A stretch of DNA of 5,711 bases from Crenotrichaceae bacterium. Lineage in GTDB: Bacteria; Pseudomonadota; Gammaproteobacteria; Methylococcales; DRLZ01. Below, in pieces: positions 1 to 5,711 of the stretch. Under the pieces are notes generated by a model. It did not search any database, was not told the origin of the DNA, and worked only from the letters and a program-made list of their open reading frames with translations. Within the stretch, counting starts at the first letter, position 1. Every line of letters starts with the position of its first letter. Location of the stretch: positions 1-5,711 of the forward strand of contig DRLZ01000421.1 of the NCBI GenBank assembly GCA_011322755.1. Reading direction: 5' to 3'. The position numbers and the translations under genes are program-made.

Positions 1-19
1 CAGCGTTCTTATTGCTCTA

Positions 20-823
20 TCAACGCGCAAGTTTTTCCAGTTGATTAATTTCCAGGTCACTAAAACCTGCCTGTTTTCGCAGCTCATGATTGAACGGGCC
101 ACGAATGGTGCCTTTTAGGTATTGTTGCAAACAATCAAAATAGGCTTGTTCAGGATTTAGTGAGCATTGTTTACAAATGTTTACAAACCATTTGCTACCG
201 TATCGTACATGCGCGACCTCGTCATCGACAATGCGCTGTAAAATCTCAGCGCTTGCTTGATCTCCATGCTCGCGCATGCGCTCGATCATGCCTGGCGTGG
301 CATCCAGTCCGCGAGCCTCCATATAGCGAGGAACTAGCGCCAGTCTGGCGAGCAGATCATGTGAAGTATCAACAGCAACATCCCACAGTCCTTTGTGCGC
401 ACTGAGCTGGCCGTAATCACTACCAAGCTCGCGCAATCGTTCACAAATCAGCATGAAATGAACAGCTTCATCCGATGCGACATGCAACCAATCCAGATAA
501 AATTGCTGCGGTTGATCCCTGAATCGATAGATTATATCCCAGGCCAGATAGATCGCATAAAATTCAATATGTGCAACTGCATGCAGTAGAGCAATACGCC
601 CCTTCAGCGTTCCCAAACGCCTGCGTGGTAAATCTCGTGGAGCAACAAGAACAGGACTGTCCGAAAAAACCACCCTGTCGATGGGTTTAATCTCCGCGCC
701 CAATTGGATTAACAGATTGTTCTGATCAGCTAAAAGCTTAGCTTGTCTGGTTAGCAACAATTTCTGGTTTAACGTAGAATGGTGCAGACAATTGTCAGCA
801 ATATCAAACAAATTCTTCATCAT
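20..823 (-). CDS. DUF455 family ferritin-like protein
   Basis: Complete 267-residue protein of the DUF455 family (Pfam PF04305), a ferritin-like four-helix fold whose biochemical role is, to my knowledge, not established. The sequence shows the expected metal-ligand pattern: HAVAHIE at residues 81-87 (H85, E87), DEAVH at 118-122 (E119, H122) and DDEVAH at 200-205 (E202, H205). These Glu and ExxH pairs are what a diiron or dimanganese site in this superfamily would use, which is inference here. The segment PRYMEARGLDATPGM (165-179) is also typical of the family. There is no signal peptide or membrane segment, so it should be cytoplasmic. The ATG at 823 is chosen because an AAGG lies 12 bases upstream; the adjacent ATG at 820 is the alternative. 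It is divergent from the vanZ-like gene, with overlapping start codons. No partner gene follows it inside the window. Family call is secure; function is unknown. Confidence 0.93.
   Translation of the reverse strand: MMKNLFDIADNCLHHSTLNQKLLLTRQAKLLADQNNLLIQLGAEIKPIDRVVFSDSPVLVAPRDLPRRRLGTLKGRIALLHAVAHIEFYAIYLAWDIIYRFRDQPQQFYLDWLHVASDEAVHFMLICERLRELGSDYGQLSAHKGLWDVAVDTSHDLLARLALVPRYMEARGLDATPGMIERMREHGDQASAEILQRIVDDEVAHVRYGSKWFVNICKQCSLNPEQAYFDCLQQYLKGTIRGPFNHELRKQAGFSDLEINQLEKLAR
751..780 (+). promoter_or_regulatory. Possible promoter for vanZ-like gene and bioD
   Basis: A TTAGCA box (751-756) lies 18 bases before TAGAAT (775-780), matching four of six and five of six sigma-70 consensus bases. 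This would give a leader of roughly 35 bases before the vanZ-like ATG. It sits inside the DUF455 coding sequence, as any promoter for this tightly divergent pair must. A 10-base palindrome GACAATTGTC at 787-796 falls near the expected transcription start. Pattern match only; such matches are common by chance. Confidence 0.2.
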
Positions 824-1208
824 GAAAATGGAACACCTTCAATATTTCGATACCGGATTATTAACCTTCTTTTGTGCAGTGATTTTCTGGTTTTCCCATC
901 AAAGCGCACTGCCTTCTCTTCATTTATTTCCATATCAGGATAAAATTGTACATTTTGGGGAATACGCATTCCTTGGTTTTCTTGCCTGGCGCTGCTTTCG
1001 CCATCAGGTTAAGCGCACTGAGCTCTTGTTTCTTTTAAGTCTGGTATTCTGCAGTTTGTATGGAGCACTGGATGAATTCCATCAATATTTTATTCCTAAT
1101 CGCACATCAGATGTGTTTGACTGGTTAGCTGACACCATCGGTTCAGGAATGTCGATTAGCATCATGACCTTTTTGCGAATAAGGCAGCAACAACACCCGT
1201 CTGTTTAA
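822..1208 (+). CDS. VanZ-like family small membrane protein
   Basis: A 128-residue membrane protein of the VanZ-like family. Conserved motifs are DKIVHFGEYAFLG (residues 40-52) and, after a Tyr-Gly-Ala, LDEFHQYFIPNRTSDVFDW (83-101), followed by LADTIG. About four hydrophobic spans can be drawn: near 12-24, 43-59, 68-82 and 99-118. Family members are named after enterococcal VanZ, linked to teicoplanin resistance, but most short proteobacterial members have no known role, and resistance should not be inferred here. The ATG at 822 is favoured over ATG 828 and an in-frame TTG at 792 because it avoids a long overlap with the divergent gene; none has a good Shine-Dalgarno sequence. bioD starts 20 bases after its stop, so the two are probably co-transcribed. 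A role in biotin metabolism is possible only by association. Confidence 0.88.
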   Translation: MKMEHLQYFDTGLLTFFCAVIFWFSHQSALPSLHLFPYQDKIVHFGEYAFLGFLAWRCFRHQVKRTELLFLLSLVFCSLYGALDEFHQYFIPNRTSDVFDWLADTIGSGMSISIMTFLRIRQQQHPSV

Positions 1209-1228
1209 TTATCGTTTCCAGCAAGCCA

Positions 1229-1945
1229 ATGCCCGGACTTTTTATCACAGGAACAGACACGGGTGTCGGAAAAACCCAAATTTGCGCTGCAATCGCCCAT
1301 CTGTTAGCCAAACGAAACATTTGTGTCATTCCCAGAAAACCAATTGAATCAGGCTGCACTTACACTGAGAATGGCCTGATCCCTGAGGATGCTCTCACAC
1401 TGAAAACAGCTGCCAACAGTACACAATCGCTGAACCAGATTTGTCCTTTTCAGTTTCAACCGGCAATATCGCCTGAACGTGCCGCCATCCAGGCTGGAAT
1501 CGAGCTATCACTAAACGACATCGAATCAGCCTGTCTTGCTGGCTCAGCAGCAAACGACGTCATCCTCGTTGAAGCTGCAGGCGGTTTCTACTCACCACTG
1601 GCACACAAGATACGCTGTGCAGATCTGGCTGTGCAACTCAATTTTCCAGTGTTACTGGTTGTCGCAAACCGTCTGGGCTGCATCAACCACACTTTATTAT
1701 CAGTTCAGGCAATAGAACATGCGGGTCTTGAACTGATCGCGGTCATTATTAATCAAGCAGCAAACGATCATAATACCGATATGAATAATCTGGCCGATCT
1801 CCAGCGCTGGCTGGATTATCCATTAATTCCTGTACACAATCACGCCAATAGCAATACGCCCTGGAAGACCATTGCTGGTGAGTCAGAGACATTACAACGA
1901 TTTGTTGATGCAACACTTCTCCCGCGCCTAATCGAGAATTCTTGA
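1229..1945 (+). CDS. bioD: ATP-dependent dethiobiotin synthetase BioD
   Basis: Complete 238-residue cytoplasmic enzyme of the penultimate biotin step: it closes the ureido ring of 7,8-diaminononanoate using CO2 and ATP, giving dethiobiotin for BioB. The P-loop GTDTGVGKT (residues 8-16) holds K15 and T16. RKPIESG (36-42) carries the conserved Lys (K37) that handles the substrate carbamate, and S41. ILVEAAGGFYSPL (112-124) holds E115, the expected Mg ligand, and the family Gly-Gly loop. NRLGCINHTLL (147-157) closely matches the E. coli motif KLGCINHAML, and N175 sits where the E. coli protein reads the adenine base. Length is close to the usual 220-240. The ATG at 1229 places the P-loop at the normal distance; the ribosome-binding site is weak, so coupling to the upstream vanZ-like gene is plausible. 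No bioA, B, C, F or H gene is in the window, so the substrate must come from genes elsewhere. All key residues appear intact. Confidence 0.97.
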   Translation: MPGLFITGTDTGVGKTQICAAIAHLLAKRNICVIPRKPIESGCTYTENGLIPEDALTLKTAANSTQSLNQICPFQFQPAISPERAAIQAGIELSLNDIESACLAGSAANDVILVEAAGGFYSPLAHKIRCADLAVQLNFPVLLVVANRLGCINHTLLSVQAIEHAGLELIAVIINQAANDHNTDMNNLADLQRWLDYPLIPVHNHANSNTPWKTIAGESETLQRFVDATLLPRLIENS

Positions 1946-1989
1946 ATCTGAAGTTTAATAAAGCTTTTGATGTCATCATTCTAGACATT
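1946..1989. other. Convergent intergenic gap with 9-base tandem repeat
   Basis: Only 44 bases separate the bioD stop from the stop of the convergent aminotransferase-fold gene. The unit ATTCTAGAC occurs twice in tandem (1978-1986 and 1987-1995), the second copy running through the minus-strand stop. Because the unit is nine bases, the next codons after the TAG stop read to a second in-frame TAG. I see no stable GC-rich stem followed by a T-run in either direction, so termination here is either Rho-dependent or inefficient. Confidence 0.6.
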
Positions 1990-3117
1990 CTAGACAAGTA
2001 CAAAAGACAAAGCCCGATCGAGCTGTTCCCGGGTATGATAAAAATGCGGGGAAAAACGGATCCCTCCGCCTCTTGGTGCACAGATAACCCCTTCTTCCTG
2101 TAAATGACGATACAGCTGTTTTGTATCAATTGTTCGATGTCGGAAAACAACAATGGGTGACTGCAATTGCTCGTCACCCGTGACAACAAGATCAGTATTG
2201 TGATGCGATTCGATTCGCTTGCGCAAATAGCACGCGCATTCCATCGCCGCCTGTTCCACTTGCACAATTCCGGTTTCCAGCAACAAGGAAAGACTCGCCG
2301 AAAGCGCATGGATCCCCAGCATATTACTACTCCCGCACTCAAACCGACGTGCCGACTTTGCGATTACCCAAGGGGTATTGTCATAATTTCCACACTGCTC
2401 AATCATATGCCATCCGTATTGCGTTAGCTGAAGCTGATCGCGTACAGTCGCTGAGGTATAAAACACCCCAAGCCCCTCTGGCCCCAGCATCCATTTATGC
2501 CCATCAGCCATCACAAAATCTGCCTGACAGGCCTGAACATCGAATCGCAATACACCGAGTGACTGGATGGCATCAATACAGAACAAAATCCCGCGCTGTT
2601 TGCAAAATGCTCCAATAACCTCAAGATCAAGGCGGATTCCACTGCTAAACTGCACCGAGCTGATTGTAATCATCCGGGTATGGCGATCAACACAATCAAA
2701 CAACGCTTGTTCGGGAGTTGATGATGAAGCAAAGTCGGCCTCTCTGAAACTGACACCAAATCGTGACAGCGACTGCCAGACAATCCGGTTGGATGGAAAT
2801 TCCTGATTACTTGAGACGATATTATCACCAGTTTGCCACTGAATACCGTAAGCAACCATTGACAGTGCTTCCGAAGTATTTTTAACCAATGCAATATCAT
2901 CCACAGAGGGCGCATTGAGTAGCTGCTGGAGCTGATGATGTAGGTGTTGCTCTGTTTTTAACCAGGCAGGATAATGTTGCGAACCGCGTTCAACATTTTC
3001 ATTCGCAAATTTTGTAATTGCCTGACCTGTTCGCAAAGGCAATGGTGCAACTGCGGCATGATTAAGATATGTAATCGTGTCATCGTGGGGAAATTCCAGA
3101 TGTTTATGCTGTTGCAT
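1990..3117 (-). CDS. Class V aminotransferase-fold PLP-dependent enzyme
   Basis: A 375-residue fold-type I PLP enzyme of the class V aminotransferase group (relatives include cysteine desulfurases, isopenicillin N epimerase and kynureninase). Motifs in order: YLNHAAVAPLP (17-27), the cofactor-phosphate segment LVKNTSEALSMVA (77-89), SSVQFSSGIR (153-162), CIDAIQSLG (180-188; D182 should bind the pyridine nitrogen), ADGHKWMLGPEGLG (204-217; K208 is the Schiff-base lysine) and RRFECGSSN (257-265). The C-terminal loop reads CAPRGGGIRFSPHFYHT (346-362), not the RxGxHC loop of SufS/CsdA desulfurases, so cysteine desulfurase is unlikely. The substrate cannot be read from sequence. The frame is open upstream to a GTG at 3162 inside ygiQ, and ATG 3123 is another option; ATG 3117 is preferred because an AGGA at 3127-3130 sits 9 bases before it. 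It follows ygiQ by 34 bases on the same strand. Confidence 0.92.
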   Translation of the reverse strand: MQQHKHLEFPHDDTITYLNHAAVAPLPLRTGQAITKFANENVERGSQHYPAWLKTEQHLHHQLQQLLNAPSVDDIALVKNTSEALSMVAYGIQWQTGDNIVSSNQEFPSNRIVWQSLSRFGVSFREADFASSSTPEQALFDCVDRHTRMITISSVQFSSGIRLDLEVIGAFCKQRGILFCIDAIQSLGVLRFDVQACQADFVMADGHKWMLGPEGLGVFYTSATVRDQLQLTQYGWHMIEQCGNYDNTPWVIAKSARRFECGSSNMLGIHALSASLSLLLETGIVQVEQAAMECACYLRKRIESHHNTDLVVTGDEQLQSPIVVFRHRTIDTKQLYRHLQEEGVICAPRGGGIRFSPHFYHTREQLDRALSFVLV

Positions 3118-3126
3118 TTGCATGGA

Positions 3127-3130
3127 TCCT
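3127..3130 (-). promoter_or_regulatory. Shine-Dalgarno-like site deciding the aminotransferase-fold gene start
   Basis: AGGA on the minus strand lies 9 bases before ATG 3117 and only 3 before ATG 3123. The GTG at 3162, which would overlap the end of ygiQ, has only a poorly spaced AGAAG two bases upstream. The site therefore supports the short start at 3117, although 3123 is not excluded. Confidence 0.5.
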
Positions 3131-3151
3131 GCTTCTACTAAATCGCAATGA

Positions 3152-5311
3152 TTACCTACCACGTCTTCTGGTATGCTGAGTTCTGGTCTTGCGTTTTGGT
3201 TTCAAAGGCAATCCAGTGTGTTGCGTCCTGAAAGAGCCACCTGCTTTACGGTTTTGACGAGAATCCTGCTTGTTTGCCGGTATCAAACAGCGCTCTCCAG
3301 AGCCGATTAAATCAAACCGACCCATTGCAGTTAAAGCATCATGGATAATCTTCCAGTTGTCGGAATCATGATAACGTAGTAATGCTTTATGCAAGCGGCG
3401 TTGTTTGAGTGTTTTAAGACTATTCACCTGCTCCGTTTTATAACCCACTTTTTGTAAAGGGTTTTTTCCGCTGTGATACATGGCTGTCGCAGTTGCCATT
3501 GGCGATGGATAAAACGACTGAACCTGGTCTGCCTTGAAACCATTGGTTTTAAGCCATAAAGCCAGCTCAACCATGTCTGTATCTGTGGTTCCGGGATGAG
3601 CGGCGATGAAATATGGAATCAAATATTGTTTTTTCCCAGCTTTTTGAGAATAGTACACAAACATTTCTTTAAAACGATTGTAAGTGCCAATCCCCGGCTT
3701 CATCATTTTTGATAATGGCCCATCTTCAGTATGTTCGGGTGCAATTTTCAGATACCCACCGACATGTTTACTCACCAGCAGTTCAACATATTCAGGTGAT
3801 TCTACAGCCAGATCGTAGCGCAAACCGGATGCAATCGCGATTTTGTTAATACCAGGTAATTGTTGTGCGCGTTTGTAAAGCTTGATCAGGCTGGAATGAT
3901 CGGTATTTAAGTTGGAACAAATCCCAGGATAGACACAAGATGGCTTACGACAGGCTTTTTCAATTTCAGGGCTTTTGCATGCCAGTCGATACATATTTGC
4001 TGTCGGGCCGCCAAGATCCGAAATAAACCCTGTAAAGCCCGGAACATTGTCGCGTATGGTTTCGATTTCCCTGACAATCGAATCTTCAGAACGATTCTGG
4101 ATAATGCGACCTTCGTGCTCTGTAATCGAACAAAACGTACACCCGCCAAAACAACCGCGCATAATGTTGATTGAGAAACGGATCATTTCATACGAGGTTA
4201 TTTTCTGACCTGCATATTTTGGGTGTGGCACGCGCTGATACGGCAACTCAAACACCGTATCCAGTTCCTCAGTGGTCAATGGAATCGGTGGAGGATTAAT
4301 CCACACTTCCTGATCATCATGACGTTGTACCAGCGCACGCGCATTATGTGGATTGGTCTCCAGATGCAATACTCGCGAAGCATGTGCATAGAGGACAGGA
4401 TCCTTGCTCACCTTATTCCAGGCTGGCAAACGAATGACTGTTCGCTGTCGATTGATAATTTCTTTATGTGGAACAAACTGTAGTGTCGCTTCTCCAGTCT
4501 GTTTATCTGTATTGATGCGACAGGGTTTACCCGTTGCCGCCGCTAGTTCTTCTTCACTCATGTAGGGATTGACATGTGCATCGATTACACCGGGCCTGTC
4601 TACCCGGGTTGAATCAATCAGCGTCCAGCGGTCAGGCAGTTGATCAATAACAAACGCTGTGCCTCGCACATCTTGCATACTGGCCACAGATTGACCTTGA
4701 GACAAACGATACGCAATCTCCACCAATCCCCGCTCTGCATTACCATACAACAGAAGATCCGCCTGCGAATCAATCAGGATAGAGCGCCTGACCTTGTCAG
4801 ACCAGTAGTCATAATGTCCAATACGACGTAAACTGGCTTCAATACCACCAATAATTAACGGCACATCAGCCCAGGCTTCCCGACAACGCTGGCTGTAGAC
4901 AATGACCGCACGATCCGGGCGCTTGCCACTGATATTTCCTGCAGTATACGCATCATCACTGCGCAGTCGCTTATCAGCAGTATAATGATTAATCATTGAA
5001 TCCATATTCCCGGCGGTCACCCCGAAAAACAGGTTCGGCTTGCCCAATGCCATAAAGTCTGTCTTATTGTGCCAGTCTGGCTGATCAATGATTCCAACCC
5101 GAAAGCCCTGAGCTTCCAAAGTTCGTCCTATAACAGCCATTCCAAAACTGGGATGATCAACATAAGCATCACCTGTCACGATAATGACATCACAGCTGTC
5201 CCAGCCAAGGTTGTCCATTTCCTCACGACTTGTCGGCAAAAATGTTGCAGGCGTAAAACATTCAGCCCAGTACTTGGGATAAGAAAAAATGTGTTTTGGT
5301 TGAATCACCAT
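3152..5311 (-). CDS. ygiQ: YgiQ family radical SAM protein
   Basis: Complete 719-residue member of the YgiQ (UPF0313) family, close in length to the roughly 740-residue E. coli protein. The N-terminal domain has FLPTSREEMDNLGWDSCD (24-41) and VTGDAYVDHPSFGMA (45-59), resembling the domain placed before the radical SAM core in B12-binding-like radical SAM proteins, though I see no clear cobalamin DxHxxG motif. The core begins at MRGCFGGCTFC (384-394): C387, C391 and C394 form the CxxxCxxC set that binds the SAM-cleaving 4Fe-4S cluster. A second group, C445, C454, C459 and C465, has the same spacing as I recall in E. coli and may bind another cluster. HVGGYLKIAPEHTEDGPLSK (516-535) and AHPGTTDTDM (571-580) are family hallmarks. 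The tail (about 681-719) is basic and low in complexity. ATG 5311 gives the family start; no strong ribosome-binding site is seen. The reaction is unknown. The next gene downstream is a PLP enzyme, probably on the same transcript. Confidence 0.97.
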   Translation of the reverse strand: MVIQPKHIFSYPKYWAECFTPATFLPTSREEMDNLGWDSCDVIIVTGDAYVDHPSFGMAVIGRTLEAQGFRVGIIDQPDWHNKTDFMALGKPNLFFGVTAGNMDSMINHYTADKRLRSDDAYTAGNISGKRPDRAVIVYSQRCREAWADVPLIIGGIEASLRRIGHYDYWSDKVRRSILIDSQADLLLYGNAERGLVEIAYRLSQGQSVASMQDVRGTAFVIDQLPDRWTLIDSTRVDRPGVIDAHVNPYMSEEELAAATGKPCRINTDKQTGEATLQFVPHKEIINRQRTVIRLPAWNKVSKDPVLYAHASRVLHLETNPHNARALVQRHDDQEVWINPPPIPLTTEELDTVFELPYQRVPHPKYAGQKITSYEMIRFSINIMRGCFGGCTFCSITEHEGRIIQNRSEDSIVREIETIRDNVPGFTGFISDLGGPTANMYRLACKSPEIEKACRKPSCVYPGICSNLNTDHSSLIKLYKRAQQLPGINKIAIASGLRYDLAVESPEYVELLVSKHVGGYLKIAPEHTEDGPLSKMMKPGIGTYNRFKEMFVYYSQKAGKKQYLIPYFIAAHPGTTDTDMVELALWLKTNGFKADQVQSFYPSPMATATAMYHSGKNPLQKVGYKTEQVNSLKTLKQRRLHKALLRYHDSDNWKIIHDALTAMGRFDLIGSGERCLIPANKQDSRQNRKAGGSFRTQHTGLPLKPKRKTRTQHTRRRGR

Positions 5312-5551
5312 ATTGACAAAACGAATTAGCTAGTGAAGCTGGGGAAAGATCGCTCATCAATGATCATTTTGAACATACCTGAGACGATGTGTATACAGCA
5401 AGTCCCCACAATAACACACTCTACGACACACACGACATCAGCAGAATAAAGAGTACCATTGAATGAGAAGTGGAGATAAAAACAATCACAAGATATCAAA
5501 TCAGTTATGATCCAAACAATCAAACCATAGTTTTTGGGTAGAAATGATTGC

Positions 5552-5563
5552 TTGTAATTACAA
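5552..5563. repeat. Perfect 12-base palindrome TTGTAATTACAA
   Basis: TTGTAATTACAA reads identically on both strands. It lies about 240 bases upstream of the ygiQ start and next to the hairpin pair. It has the form of a dimeric repressor site, but one or so perfect 12-base palindromes are expected by chance in a window of this size, so regulation is only a possibility. Confidence 0.4.
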
Positions 5564-5569
5564 TACATT

Positions 5570-5606
5570 AAATCCCTTTGGGTTTTATTCCCCGCCGCTT
5601 GCGGCG
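5570..5606. repeat. REP-like double-hairpin palindromic element
   Basis: Two hairpins are adjacent. The first, AAATCCC/GGGTTTT around a TTT loop (5570-5586), pairs with one T-T mismatch. The second, CGCCGCTTGCGGCG (5593-5606), is a perfect six-base GC-rich inverted repeat centred on TT. Four C's lead into the second stem (5590-5593), but TAAG instead of G's follows it, so it looks like a shortened copy of a longer CCCC...GGGG palindrome. The composition contrasts with the AT-rich surroundings, as is usual for dispersed palindromic repeats of the REP type. Neither stem is followed by a terminator-like T-run of good quality. That it is a member of a repeat family in this genome is inference. 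Confidence 0.45.
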
Positions 5607-5662
5607 TAAGATGCTTGTGTGAGCGAATATATACATAAGAGTCATAATGTTACTGTACTAAT

Positions 5663-5676
5663 ATACCATTTGGTAT
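5663..5676. repeat. Inverted repeat ATACCA-TT-TGGTAT
   Basis: Six-base arms separated by TT, in AT-rich sequence near the right edge. It could be an operator half-pair or chance; no adjacent gene is visible inside the window to link it to. Confidence 0.35.
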
Positions 5677-5711
5677 TTCCAGCGAAATATAGACGTGCAG
5701 TGTTTGATGAG

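Larger units (their letters stand above)
5312..5711. other. Non-coding 5' flank of ygiQ
   Basis: This 400-base stretch at the window edge has no convincing gene on either strand. It contains the two hairpins at 5570-5606, a perfect 12-base palindrome at 5552-5563, an inverted repeat at 5663-5676 and a shorter palindrome AATGATCATT at 5359-5368. I could not fix a convincing promoter for ygiQ. On the minus strand all three frames are open from the window edge for more than 50 bases (first stops near 5660, 5653 and 5643), so the tail of a gene from beyond the edge could end here, but nothing in those short peptides is recognisable. Confidence 0.6.

Noticed and set aside
792..821. TTG at 792 as the start of the VanZ-like protein
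   Set aside because: It has no ribosome-binding site, adds ten residues that are not family-like, and lengthens the overlap with the divergent DUF455 gene.
822..1208. VanZ-like gene as an antibiotic resistance determinant
   Set aside because: Short VanZ-like proteins are widespread, and no other van gene is nearby; the context is biotin synthesis.
1749..2342. A 197-codon minus-strand open frame overlapping bioD and the aminotransferase-fold gene
   Set aside because: It is out of frame with two strongly supported genes, and its translation resembles no protein family.
3118..3162. GTG at 3162 as the start of the aminotransferase-fold gene
   Set aside because: It overlaps ygiQ, has a poorly spaced ribosome-binding site, and adds residues ahead of the usual family N-terminus; ATG 3117 has a better-placed AGGA.
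5552..5563. Palindrome as a toxin-antitoxin operator (it resembles my memory of the relBE operator)
   Set aside because: No antitoxin or toxin gene can be found beside it in the window, and a single 12-base palindrome is expected by chance at this length.
5326..5568. An 80-codon minus-strand open frame in the ygiQ 5' flank
   Set aside because: The peptide is Cys- and Val-rich with no recognisable motif, and the purine-rich sequence before its ATG is part of the CCC/GGG hairpin. It looks like a chance frame, although a small protein cannot be fully excluded.
5593..5606. GC-rich hairpin as an intrinsic terminator
   Set aside because: The stem is not followed by a T-run on either strand (TAAGATG on plus, GGGAATAAAA on minus).

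Overview
The window carries five protein-coding genes on both strands, packed in ordinary bacterial fashion, with about 400 bases of non-coding DNA at the right end. Every gene has a recognisable family. Base composition is moderate (mid-40s percent GC by eye, not counted). The YgiQ protein aligns almost end to end with my recollection of the E. coli protein, and BioD keeps the E. coli-type motifs. This points to a proteobacterium, probably gamma or beta. I cannot name a genus. I see no tRNA, rRNA, CRISPR array, transposase or phage gene.

Left block (20-1945): a DUF455 ferritin-like protein on the minus strand stands head to head with a vanZ-like gene and bioD on the plus strand. The start codons of the divergent pair overlap, so each promoter must lie inside the other gene. 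The vanZ-like gene and bioD are 20 bases apart and probably share a transcript. No other biotin gene is present, so this bioD is a satellite from the usual bio cluster, at least on its 5' side.

Middle block (1990-5311): two minus-strand genes, a YgiQ-family radical SAM protein followed by a class V PLP-dependent aminotransferase-fold enzyme. The likely start of the second lies 34 bases past the ygiQ stop and has its own Shine-Dalgarno-like site, so they look like one transcript. This pair converges on bioD across 44 bases in which I see no convincing intrinsic terminator.

Right block (5312-5711): no convincing gene. It is the 5' flank of ygiQ and holds a GC-rich hairpin with a second CCC/GGG hairpin beside it, resembling a degenerate dispersed palindromic (REP-like) repeat. 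Two AT-rich inverted repeats are also present.

I did not find a clear new system. The more useful open points are the unassigned substrate of the aminotransferase-fold enzyme encoded behind YgiQ, the extra four-cysteine cluster in YgiQ, the uncharacterised DUF455 protein with diiron-type residues, and the detached vanZ-bioD unit.
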